From: Moringa oleifera | Lineage: Eukaryota > Streptophyta > Magnoliopsida > Brassicales > Moringaceae | Assembly (NCBI GenBank): GCA_021397835.1 | Contig: JAJFZO010000191.1 | Coordinates: 7,413,501-7,477,500, forward strand | Direction: 5' to 3' | Length of the DNA stretch: 64,000 nt | Shown here: one piece after another, positions 46,466-56,846 of the stretch | Position numbering within the stretch: the stretch's first letter is position 1 | Layout of the letters: every line of letters starts with the position of its first letter | Notes under the pieces: model-generated | Database searches by the model: none | Seen by the model: only the letters and a program-made list of their open reading frames with translations | What the model was told of the DNA's origin: nothing | Position numbers and translations under genes: made by a program

Positions 46466-48261
46466 TTACTCATTTAAAAGAATACCAAAAGTCAAACCAA
46501 CATTTCCCCCTATTTTCGAACAGTGTCTTCGTCTCGTATCGTCGCGTCTCTTGCAATCTCTCTCACTAGATTAAGTGATTTGTGTTTATTTTTACAAATC
46601 AATCACCCAAAAACGTCGAGGAACTATTGAAAGCTTTGAAAATCTACAAAGGTATGTTTTAAAACGATTATTTCGGCATAAAGTTTAGAGTTTTTGCATT
46701 TTAGATACCCACGAACCAAATCTTCTTATGACGTTTGATTCTCCATTTTCGTTTACATGTTTACTTTTACTTTTGTATATGAAAACTTGATTAAATGCTT
46801 CTGTCATGTTTCAAATGATTTAAGTTGCTAGTTCATGAATCTCTAATGACTGGGTATGTCAGTGTGTATTATTTTCATTTTTCTTTCAATGCTTTGAAGT
46901 TGATTCATTTTTTTGAGAACATTGGGTATGTTGGTGTGTATTATATGCGTGAACTGCGTTTTACTCTTTCATTTGTGATGCTTGACCTTAAATTTCGCAA
47001 ACAAATGTTGCTACCAAGGGTTTTAGTCATATGAATCTTAACGTATTATTATTAAAAATCATAATAACTTTTAGGAAATTGTTTCTTCTTTCATAAATTC
47101 GTATCAACATCTTAAGTTTTGGTATCAATTTTTTTAATTTCGTATCAACATTTTATAAATTCTTAATATGTTCATCCATTATTTTTTTTTCTTGTACAGA
47201 TGGATGTTACTAAGAAATATTTGATTCCTAAAGAGAGTTGGAAGCTGTCAGCCAGAGTATTAAAGCACTGTGATACTGATGTTGTATCAAATATAAAACG
47301 TGTTTTGAATGACTCTCAAAGGTAGAAGTTCAATACCACCTGCCTTGGTCACTTCTTGGAAGTGAATGAAGTTTTCATATTTTCTGGCTTAATCATCCAC
47401 AATTTACTACTTCGACAGATTGAGCAACCTAATGATGAAGAAATGTGGTTTCGACTTGGAAAGCATGAAGTACGTTTTGGTAAGGAAGAATTTTGTTTAA
47501 TCACCGGGTTGAGATTTGGAGAGCTACCAGACACAAATTTGATTGCACCAAATCAGTTTGGCATCCATGCTAAGTATTTTGATGGGAAGAACAAGGTTAC
47601 CACTAGTTCTGTTAAGTCAAAACTACTTGAAGGAGAATTTGATGAAGATTCCGATGATGCAGTGAAGCTTGCATTGGTTTACTTACTCAATGCCTTCATC
47701 AAAGGCAGTGATGAGCGACAGCATATCCCCCAGTGGCATTTTCATCTTGTTGATAACTTAGAAGCATTCAATAGCTTTCCCTGGGGTACCTTAGTCTACT
47801 GTAACTCATTGAGGTATTTCAAAAACGCTCTAACCATTCGAAATACTCAACATGGAGAATTATCATACAACATATTTGGTTTTGTATGGGCACTACAGGT
47901 ATTAAACTCGTTGGTATCTATGTTTATTTATTTTTATGTTTTTATTTACTTTTTCAAAGACTTTGCAATACCTAACTTATTTTTTTATTCTAAGATTTTT
48001 GCATTTGAGGTGATACCTATCACGAAGCAGCATGCCACACGAACAGTAAGATCACCATTGCCTAGAATTTGCTGGTGGAAATTTGATCATAAGCCACATA
48101 GTGGCCACTGTAAGAGAATTTTTACAAATAAGGTATTTTAAATTCGTATCATTATTGATTGAATTCATATGCAATATATTATTTCACTCCATCATTCACA
48201 TTATCGTGACAACACTTAAAAATCATTATAACAATAGTGAAGTCTTTGTTTTTCTTACATA

Positions 48262-48415
48262 AACGTGTCAAGATTTACCATATTCGTACCAAGATTAACT
48301 ATATCGTGTCAAGATTTACCATATTCGTACCAAGATTAACTATATCGTGTCAAGATTTATCATATTCGTACCAAGATTAACTATATCGTGCCAAGATTCA
48401 CCATTTCGTGCCTAG
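48262..48415. repeat. 41-bp tandem repeat in the second intron of the Ulp1 gene
   Basis: About 3.5 copies of a 41-bp unit composed of two related halves, CGTGTCAAGATTTACCATAT and CGTACCAAGATTAACTATAT. Part of a wider family of TCGTG-containing repeats in MULE-2. Confidence 0.85.
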
Positions 48416-50139
48416 TTTTATTATTTACGTGACATCTTTTAAAGTCTAAAATCAGACTTTCGTGACACTATTTGCACATTTTTAGTTTTATTTTTCATAA
48501 TTTTAAAATTATTAATATGTAATTAATTTTATTTATAAAAATTTTTATTTGAATTAACATTTGATTATTGTTTTAGATGGTAGTGAAGGTGAAACTTGAG
48601 CCGACTCCTACTGAATGTGAAGCCTCATATTACCTGGAAATTAATGAGAGCGCGTTGCCTCTGCATCTTGGTGCAACAAAACAACATCGGCTCAATAAGC
48701 ATAGCGATGCTTCGACTAGTGAAGATGATGAGGATGATGATAATTTCGTGGCTACAAGAAGAAAAAATCCTACAAAATTGCCTGCCTTATCAAAGGTAGA
48801 CAATGTATACAAAATCTTATAATATTTAATTAATATTAGTTATATGTTAATATATATATATATGTATATTATGTTATTATTATTTAATTTTTTAATTGAT
48901 GACTAATTAATTTGTTTGATCGATGATTAAATGTAGCGACGATCTAGACACAATACCACTTCACAACTAAGAGATGAGGATGGAGATGAGGATGAGGATG
49001 TGGTTGAGATTGAAGATATGGAGGGAGATAGAAGGGAGGATGTTGGAGGAGAACAAGAGGAGAGGGCACATACTGATTTCAGGGAGGAGGTTAGGGTAGA
49101 GGATACGAGAACGAAAACTTCAGTTATGGGTGCAGAATCCCAAGCTGAGAGATCACAGAATAGGAGCGTAGAGAAAGATTCTGAGATTTACCGTCGTCTT
49201 GATGACTTAGAGGCGAAGGTAAATCTCTTGAATGCAAGAATAATAAGCAATCACACCGAGGTTATGCTTGTCGTACAGTCTATCCAACGATCACTGGAAC
49301 AAGTTTTCGTCTCCTCTGATCGATGTCCTACACGCACTGAGACTGGCACACGCCAAAATGAGGTAATTTTATCCTTATTTAATGTACAAGATCACAAGTT
49401 TCATTACAATATAATTCATTGCAAAATTAACTTTTCGTCTCTTGTAGGGTGGTAATGATGCAACCTCTAGTGTACACCCTTCAGCTGCTCATGGCCAACA
49501 TCCTCAAGATCCTATTAATGTAAGGGAGGTTAGCAGTGAGGACGTAGGGGATAGAGATGAAGCCGTTGAGGCTGAAAGAGAGGCTGTTGCGTGTTTAGCT
49601 GACTTAGCGACCGTTCCACAGAGGGAAGATAATGTGATACCAGTTTGTAGGTCGCGTAAGCGGTCTAGACAGCTGTGTAGTCCATACGTCGACCCCACTG
49701 AACATAAACGGGCTAGGTCCGAGCAAATGATTGATTCAAAGTTGCCGCTGGATGTGGACATATGCGATGAATATGAAGCGTTTATGAAGGGATCATCAAT
49801 GTCATAGTGAGTTAACTTATATATAATTTTTTTAATAGATATCATATATTTTCTTTATAAATATCATATAAATAACAAACTAACTTCTTTAATGCAGTCG
49901 TAATGTACATATTGGTTATTTTGTCAGTATCGAGTGGTTTCGCACATTTGAGGTCAATGATCAATGGATCGATGATTCGGTATGTCACCATCATATTAAA
50001 TCATATCTAATTTATATGATTTGCACATAGGTGTAATATTTTGTATGAAATATTGGGGTTGATGCTTACGTTATATGCTTCATTTTATATAATATAATTT
50101 TATGTGTAGTTATTCATCTCTGTATTTATGTTTTCATGT

Positions 50140-50465
50140 CAAGTATTATGATTCCTGCTTAGATTGCATCATTCCGTTTCATAATTTCGTGTCAAGTTTT
50201 ATGATTCGTGCTTAGATTGCATCACTTCGTGTCAAGACTTCGTGTCAAGTATTAAGATTCGTGTCTAGATTTCATAATTTCGTGCCTAGATTTCATTATT
50301 TCGTGCCAAGATTTCGTGTCAAGTATTATGATTCGTGCCTAGATTTCATTATTTCGTGCCAAGTATTATAATTCGTGCCTAGATTACATCATTTCGTGGC
50401 AAAGTTATCTGATTTCGTATCAAGTATTATGATTTTTGTTTATATTTAATATTTTGTGACATTTT
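50140..50465. repeat. TTCGTG-type repeat array in an Ulp1-gene intron
   Basis: About a dozen copies of TTCGTGYCWAG-like phrases (TTCGTGTCAAG, TTCGTGCCTAG, TTCGTGCCAAG), followed by TATTATGA or ATTTCAT. All are in + orientation. Confidence 0.85.
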
Positions 50466-51422
50466 TTACTTGGTTTTTTGCAGCACATTGATGCTTATTT
50501 ATACCTATTAAGAAAACGGCAGAAGGAGTTTCCAAATGCTTATAAGCAGGATATATGCATTTGTGACCCTTTACTTTATGTAAGTTTTGATAATTTCCAT
50601 TGGTTTTTTATGATTACACTGCATTTTGTTTATTGTTTGACAATCTTCTTCATTTTTTTTTCAAATGGTTTTGTAGACATGTTTTTTCCATATATATAAT
50701 AAGTATCAAGCAGATCTAGATGCTGATGGTCCTCCATCAAACTCACAATGGGACACCCACCAATGGGATGATGGTCTTCTAGAGCGTGTGCGGGGAACAT
50801 TTTGTGATGGCTGCCCACCATGGCACACTGTCAATAAGGTAAAAAAAAATTTTATCTTCGTCACTTTAAGTAATTAATTTTAGCAATTTTTTATTTCACT
50901 GAAATCTGAGCAATTGCAGCTATTAGTGCCATGCCATATTAGTGGAGCTCATTGGCTTGTTGTTGTCATTGATCTACAAAAGTTTAGTTTGCGCATTTTT
51001 GACTCGTATCGACAACATGTGCCACCAGAAGCGCGAATTCGACAGCAAAATTGTTTCAGATTCATGCTTCCTAGTTTTTTGTCAAGTGGGGGTTACTTCA
51101 TCGCCAAACCTGATGTTGCAATTCCTACGGTTCCATTGTCATGCACAATACGTCCTAAATCTCAAGTTCCTCAGCAAAAAACATCGTAAGTTTCAGTCAT
51201 ATCGATTTATAATGTTACCAGTTTTTTAACACATGCTAATTGCCATACTTTCTTCTTTTTTTATGCAGTGAAAATTGCGGCCCTCATATGCTATATGCTA
51301 TAGAGCATCTATTGGCTGGCAAGCCACTGAAGTACACCGATACACAAATGCCAAAAATTAGGAAGCACATGGCTGTTTATGTATTTGCTAACTCAACTGA
51401 TGAGAACGATGACTCCCGATGA

Positions 51423-52036
51423 CAGCTTATGTTATTTTTGACATTACTATTTTATATTATATTTTTGTATGTATATTTAATATATAGAAAGCAATATTGA
51501 ATGACAGCAATTATCATATGATTTATATGAAAGATGTTATGAAATTAGGTCAATCTTACATTTAAAATAAGAACGAATGAGATAGGAGTAATTATGATAA
51601 GATTTTAACTATAACACATAACAAAACTTAGACAACATGATGATTCATCCATCAAATAATAAGCAAGATGTCACGAAATCAGACAATATGATACGAATTC
51701 TACCAAAATGATGATACGAACTACTAACAATCATCGTACGATTTCATTAAAAAGATGTCACGATATATGAGACTTCTCACGTTAACGGGATAAGTTATTA
51801 TTATATGATTCTGGTATACTCCTACGTGCATTACTTGTGATAATCTCAAGTACATGATAAGTCGATGGTATCAAAAGATAACAAATCAACTGTTTGTTTT
51901 TGAATTATACAATAAATTAACAATAATAAAAAAATATTATATATCATAAGTCAATGATATTATTATCAATTATAGATAAACAAGGGGCAGCAGTGCAAAT
52001 CTGTGAGTTATGTCCAGCCACACATCTACGTTGCAA
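51423..52036. other. Spacer between the convergent MULE-2 genes
   Basis: AT-rich. At 51665-51780 it holds CACGAAATC, GATACGAATTC and CACGATATA phrases, that is, the same TCGTG repeat family in the opposite orientation, sense for the - strand transposase. Confidence 0.5.
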
Positions 52037-54656
52037 CTATTCAGACACATTCGGTGATTGAGATTGATTTCCTTGATCATGATATTGTGGATTTGAACAT
52101 GTCAACCGATTGTGTCCATATTGGCTGCACCTAGAACATTTTTTTTGTCGTGTTCTTTCCCCACTAGAGGGTATTCTTTGTTTTTTTGGACGACCTGCAT
52201 GCTTACCATTATTCGGCGGTAATACAACAACATTTTTGACTTCTTCAGGCACATTCCAATCAGACTTGTCACCCACTGGATAGATTGGCTCATTGTATGC
52301 TGCTACTAAGTACTCTTGCTTGTAATAGTCAGAGCAAAGTGTTATAAAATCAATGTTACGCTCCCTGGAAAAAAACGAAAAATAACGAAGTTATTAAAAC
52401 AATAATGAAAAATATAAAAATGTTATCAACAAATAATAAATGTCACCTGGATGCAGCTAGTGCATGTGCACATGGAAACAGATCAGTCTGAAACTCTCTA
52501 CAAGTGCAAGTACATTCCATGAGGTTAACAACCACCTCTTTACCCTTATGCTTGACTACAAATACATTCCAATCAATGTTAGAAGCTGTCATATGTAATG
52601 CAATTTTTTGTCTTTCATTCATCAAAGTGTGGACCCATTCAGTTAATTGTGCTTTCCAAATCTTAGCTTTCTCATGCCTATCATAAAACCAACGTTGCAT
52701 CATATCTCTAATGAATTCCAATAAAGCCATGATGGGTAACTCGCGGGCAAATCGAAGACATGAATTCAAGCTTTCAGCAATATTAGTGGTCATGAGTTGG
52801 TATCGTCTTCGAGGGCAATACACACGTGACCATTTCTTCGGATCTTCCTTCATGATATATTCAAATGCTTGGGGGTGATTAGCTTGTAATTCAGTCATAA
52901 ATTCAGTAAATTCAGACTCTCGATATGTCCTTGCTGCACTATAGAATATTTTGGACACTTCTTCTCTCTTGAATTTATTCTTTATATTTTGGGCCATATG
53001 CCAAGAACATAACCCATGACAAGAATCGGGGAAAACATTTACAATGGCCTTTGCAATACTAGCATGACGATCCGATATAATAACCAAGTCATCAACATGA
53101 CCAATAGCTTCCTTTAGTTGCTCCAAAAACCATTCCCAAGCCTCATAGTTTTTTGAGTCACCATAACCAAATGCCAGTGGGTATATCTGCTCATTTCCAT
53201 CCTTACACACGGCTACAAACATGACACCATGAAATCTTCCTTTCAAGTGAGTGGCATCGATAGCAATAACTGGTCTAATCACTGAATGGAACCCCCTTAA
53301 TGATTGTCCAAGGGCTATAAAGCAATACTTAAATCGATTAGTCTCATCTTCTATGCACATGTGAGCCTTAGTTCCTGGATTAGCTATTTGTAACATGTGA
53401 CAATATGATGGTAATTGTTGGTATGACTCAACTGGGTCACCATAAGTAAGACACAATGCATATTCTTTCGCCTTCCAAGCTTTGCTATATAAAATTTGTA
53501 TGCCATATAATTCTTTCATGTCACTTATGATATCTTTCGGCTTAATAATTCTAGCATTTGTGGATAACCACTAGGCAATAATTTCTCCAATAATAGTAGA
53601 AGTTGCTTGTCGATGTCGTCGATGCAACTCCTCAATTGTGCAAGTGTGAGTCAAATCACAACGTCTAATTTGAAAGAATTATCCTTGTGCAACTTTTACA
53701 GCGCGGACCTTCCATGCACAATTTTCTTCTCTACAAGCAATCTCAAATATTGATTTGTTAGATCTAGTGACTCTAAATTCAAAGTTCTCAGTCAATGCAT
53801 ATATACCCAAAAATCGCTTCAACTCTTTCTTATTTGAGAAAAATTGACCTCTAACAAGGGTGTCAGTCGGAGTCACTGATTCCATGGTAGAAGCCGAAAC
53901 AATGCAGTGTAATTCAGCACCCAACACACTATACCTCTTATTAACACCATCACTCATATTATTATGTGCTTCAGGGCATGCAGGTGGCACATAAGGTGGG
54001 ATCGAACGTGGTATAGAAGGCAAGTTGTCATCATTAAGCTCAACTTCCATAATGGGTTCACTTTGCTCTTCTTCGATAGGTTGAGCGGGCTCAATATCTG
54101 GGACTGGATACTCACACCCAACATCATAGTCCATCGACTCATCTGAGTTGATTTCATCAGTATTCTGAGTGTTTTGGGGAGTCTCATGATGGAATAATGG
54201 TTTCATGCCCAAATTATTACCCTGAACAATTGGATGGGTCTGTACATTGGAAATTGCATCAGTAACCTCATTGCTCCCAATACAAGAGTTTAACTGATTG
54301 ATTCATTTTGAATTTTCACCTCCACATATACCATGTGTATTCTCAACATTATATCGCTCTACCAAATCCACAATTACACGGGGTACTATGTTATCATCAT
54401 ACAACATGAACTCAACATCATCATCATTCACTAACTCAATTTTCACGGCAGTTCCGTCGGATCTCACTATGGTGTGCAGTGTAATATCATAATTAGAGAA
54501 ATCCGTATCAATGCAAGATTTAACTAAACCCAATAACTGTGCATGTGTCAAATCCTTTTGGACAACATAACCTCGAGTTTTGATAGTCTTACCAGTATAC
54601 TCAAAACTTCCTCTTGACTCGGACCACTCACCATTCCAAGTTACAATAACACGCAT
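52037..54656 (-). pseudogene. MuDR/mudrA-type transposase of MULE-2, three nonsense codons
   Basis: Two coding exons, 54656-52447 and 52364-52037, join in frame to 845 codons. The start ATG lies just after a leader-intron acceptor (TTGCAG|A). In order: an N-terminal domain (1-115, MRVIVTWNGEW); an acidic linker; the MuDR DNA-binding region (about 270-350, GQFFSNKKELKRF); the MULE catalytic domain, with Asp467 in AIDATHLKG, Asp529 in IISDRH and a CSWH motif; a SWIM zinc finger (about 710-735, C-x-C...C-x-H); and a CCHC knuckle CSRCSQYGHNRLTC (813-826). Stops interrupt the frame at codon 118 (TGA, 54305-54303), 326 (TAA, 53681-53679) and 362 (TAG, 53573-53571). There is no frameshift. Codons 380 onward are open through the catalytic domain. 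Confidence 0.92.
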
Positions 54657-54751
54657 TCTGCAATGACCATGAAAACATTTCAAAAAGGAAGCAACATGTT
54701 TAAAGAAGAACAAAACTAAAGTTCAGTAAATAAATAATGATTTAGGTAAAT

Positions 54752-55043
54752 AAGCAACGATATTATCTTATGTATCGATTTCATTACAGAATATCAATTG
54801 TGAATGAAGTCACGATGGTTCACAAGATGGCACGAATTTGGTGACTAAGTCACGATTTAATCAAACATAGCACGATTCTCTGTCTATATCACGAAATAAG
54901 TAACAATATTATCTCATGTATCGATTTCATTAAAGAATATCAATTGTGAATGAAGTCACGATGGTTCACAAGATGGCACGAATTTGGTGACTAAGTCACG
55001 ATTTAATCAAACATAGCACGATTCTCTGTACATGTTACGATAT
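54752..55043. repeat. 146-bp direct duplication upstream of the transposase
   Basis: Two copies (about 54752-54897 and 54898-55043) share long identical stretches. Each carries several CACGA motifs (TCACGATGG, GGCACGAATTTGG, TCACGATTTAATC, GCACGATTCTCTG). Confidence 0.85.
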
Positions 55044-55065
55044 GCATGATACATTAAGATTGTTC

Positions 55066-55880
55066 TTTTCAAACACATAATCTTGACAATGTGAAGATAT
55101 ATTACATTTCAAATACATATTTGTTGGTCTATTGACCCACCCGAAGACTTTTTGCTTTTGAAGAAGAATAATGTGTTACCAAAAACGTGAGTTTGGTTGT
55201 GTAAATCTTAGATACTATCTGAAGAGAACTTTCAAACACATAAAATCTTGACAGTGTTAAGATACATTACCTTTCAAATACATATTTGTTAGTCTATTGA
55301 CCTACCCGAACACTTTTTACACTTGAAGAACAATGTGTTACCAAAAACGTGAGTTTGGTTGTGTAAATCTTAGATACAACGTGAAGAGAACTTTCAAACA
55401 CATAAAATCTTGACAGTGTTAAGATACATTACCTTTCAAATACATATTTGTTAGTCTATTGACCTACCCGAACACTTTTTACGTTTGACGAACAATGTGT
55501 TACCAAAAACGTGAGCTTGGTTGTGTAAATCTTAAATACAACGTGAAGAGAACTTTCAAACACATAAAATCTTGACAGTGTTAAGATACATTACCTTTCA
55601 AATACATATTTATTAGTCTATTGACCTACCCAAACACTTTTTACGTTTGAAGAACAATGTGTTACCAAAAACATGAGCTTGGTTGTGTAAATCTTAGATA
55701 CAACGTGAAGAGAACTTTCAAACACATAAAATCTTCGCAGTATTAAGATACATTATCTTTTTAATTACATACCTGTTAGTCTCTTGACCCACCCGAACAC
55801 TTTTCGCTTTTGGAGAATAATGTGTTACCAAAAACACGAGCTTGGTTGTGTAAATCTTTGTTATAACGTGAAGAGAACTA
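55066..55880. repeat. Five-copy 162-bp tandem repeat upstream of the transposase
   Basis: Units start with TTCAAACACATAAAATCTTG at about 55067, 55230, 55392, 55553 and 55714. Each includes CAATGTGTTACCAAAAACGTG and GTTGTGTAAATCTT. The copies are highly similar; the first and last are the most diverged. Confidence 0.9.
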
Positions 55881-56074
55881 GCCAAAATCAATTGATTTTG
55901 CTTTTGATTCCTTTTCTAGCTTCTGTGTAGGTAGATCTGAGGTACAAATATGAAGAAAAAATTTGGGAAAAGAGGCTGGACAAAGAGAGAGAAAGCTCGA
56001 TGAGAGAGAAAGTTCAATGAGAGAGAATACTAATACTGTGTACTGTTTCTTTTTTTGAATTTATTTACTGTTAA

Positions 56075-56205
56075 GGGTATTATTGTTTTTAACATGGGTA
56101 TTTTAATCTTCACAGTACAAGAAAGTGCTAAAAACAAAAAAATTAAAAAAAATAGATAATTTTACAAAACAGGGAACAAGAAGTGCTATTTTTATCAATT
56201 TCCTC
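56075..56205 (-). repeat. Right terminal inverted repeat of MULE-2
   Basis: The reverse complement starts GAGGAAATTGATAAAAATAG and parallels the left end. Confidence 0.75.
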
Positions 56206-56214
56206 TTGTGTTTA
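56206..56214. repeat. Right 9-bp target-site duplication of MULE-2
   Basis: TTGTGTTTA, identical to 46323-46331. Confidence 0.85.
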
Positions 56215-56846
56215 TCTTCCCGGGTCAGACTTCCCCCGCACCCATTTTTGCCCACAAAGATCACGTGGTGCACCATGCCAAGTGGAGCATTGCTTTCGAC
56301 CTATTAGATTTGTGTCAGAGGGAAGGAAATAGCATTTGTTCACGATTGAGGAAGACACGATTTCAATAATCAAAGATGTAGGAGGAAATCTTTCCAGTCA
56401 TCACCTCCAATCAAATCTTGAGTACTAAAGGGCCTGTGACTTTCCACGGGTTAGTTGTTGGATCACTACGTGGACTCTGTTTAGCCATAACCTACAATCA
56501 GCGCTAGGTCGGCCGGTGTGTGGAGGGTTGCGCACGAAAAGTGTACCCGACATGATTGTCCTACCCTTGGACTTTAGCTTTCAAAGTATTCGAGATAGTG
56601 GGCTGGCCCATGCTTTTCTTTTTGTCACAGGGGCGAGGCTGGTAAATCAGCAATTCTTCATCTGGACACGGACAAATTTAATTGTTTGGCCATTGGCAGC
56701 TGTTTGGCTAAGTTCAGCCCCGACTTGCAAATTATTGACATCATATCAGCATTCTCATGGCTTTCGGGAAGGTACATAATAGAGTGAAGAGGCCTGTTCA
56801 GAAGAGATCCATAAAATGATGACGTTTTGCTCTGAGAATGGCAAGC
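56215..56846 (-). promoter_or_regulatory. Displaced distal 5' flank of USP3
   Basis: Before MULE-2 inserted, this stretch was joined directly to 46322 and so was the distal upstream region of USP3. It is unusually GC-rich for the window and holds ATCACGTGGTGCACC at about 56260-56275, a G-box (CACGTG) as found in ABA- and light-responsive promoters. It is also the 3' flank of the thioesterase gene, yet I find no trace of that gene's last exon here. Confidence 0.45.

Larger units (their letters stand above)
47200..51422 (+). pseudogene. DUF1985-Ulp1 (C48) cysteine protease gene of MULE-2, one nonsense codon
   Basis: Ten coding exons: 47200-47898, 47995-48132, 48577-48795, 48937-49362, 49448-49806, 49898-49979, 50484-50579, 50677-50838, 50920-51185, 51269-51422. 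They splice in frame to 866 codons. The only break is TAG at 47323-47325 (codon 42), a single-base change from CAG. An N-terminal DUF1985 domain (about residues 45-270, with GKHEVRFGKEEFCLITGLRF) is followed by acidic linkers (SEDDEDDDN, DEDGDEDED), a coiled coil (about 425-470) and a C-terminal Ulp1 domain. Triad candidates are His738 (GAHW), Asp755 (IFDS) and Cys819 (ENCGPH), with Gln813 five residues before the cysteine motif. Ulp1 enzymes remove SUMO; whether this copy acts on SUMO is unknown. An intron in the 5' leader is likely (donor near 46650, acceptor at 47199). If read from a later ATG (47356), a nearly full protein could still be made. Confidence 0.88.
46332..56205. mobile_element. 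MULE-2: near-complete Mutator-like element with Ulp1-protease gene (Kaonashi-like)
   Basis: 9,874 bp bounded by perfect 9-bp duplications and imperfect terminal inverted repeats. The left end starts AGGGAAGTTTTATATTTAGC, and the complement of the right end starts GAGGAAATTGATAAAAATAGC. The similarity continues for about 130 bp (both then have TTTTACAAAA..., TTTAGCACTTT..., ACCC/GCCCTTAA). It carries a ten-exon DUF1985-Ulp1 gene on + and a two-exon mudrA-type transposase on -, convergent. Repeat arrays sit in the introns, in the spacer and upstream of the transposase. From the literature I recall Ulp-bearing MULEs called Kaonashi; this has that architecture. Four nonsense codons in total suggest a fairly recent insertion that can no longer act alone. 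Confidence 0.92.

Noticed and set aside
55066..55880. CRISPR-like array
   Set aside because: Units are contiguous 162-bp tandem repeats without unique spacers, and the DNA is plant nuclear.
56639..56685. Possible last ALT exon
   Set aside because: Reverse-strand text near here gives LKAK, faintly like the family's LEAK phrase, but the following codons hit a stop and no acceptor fits.
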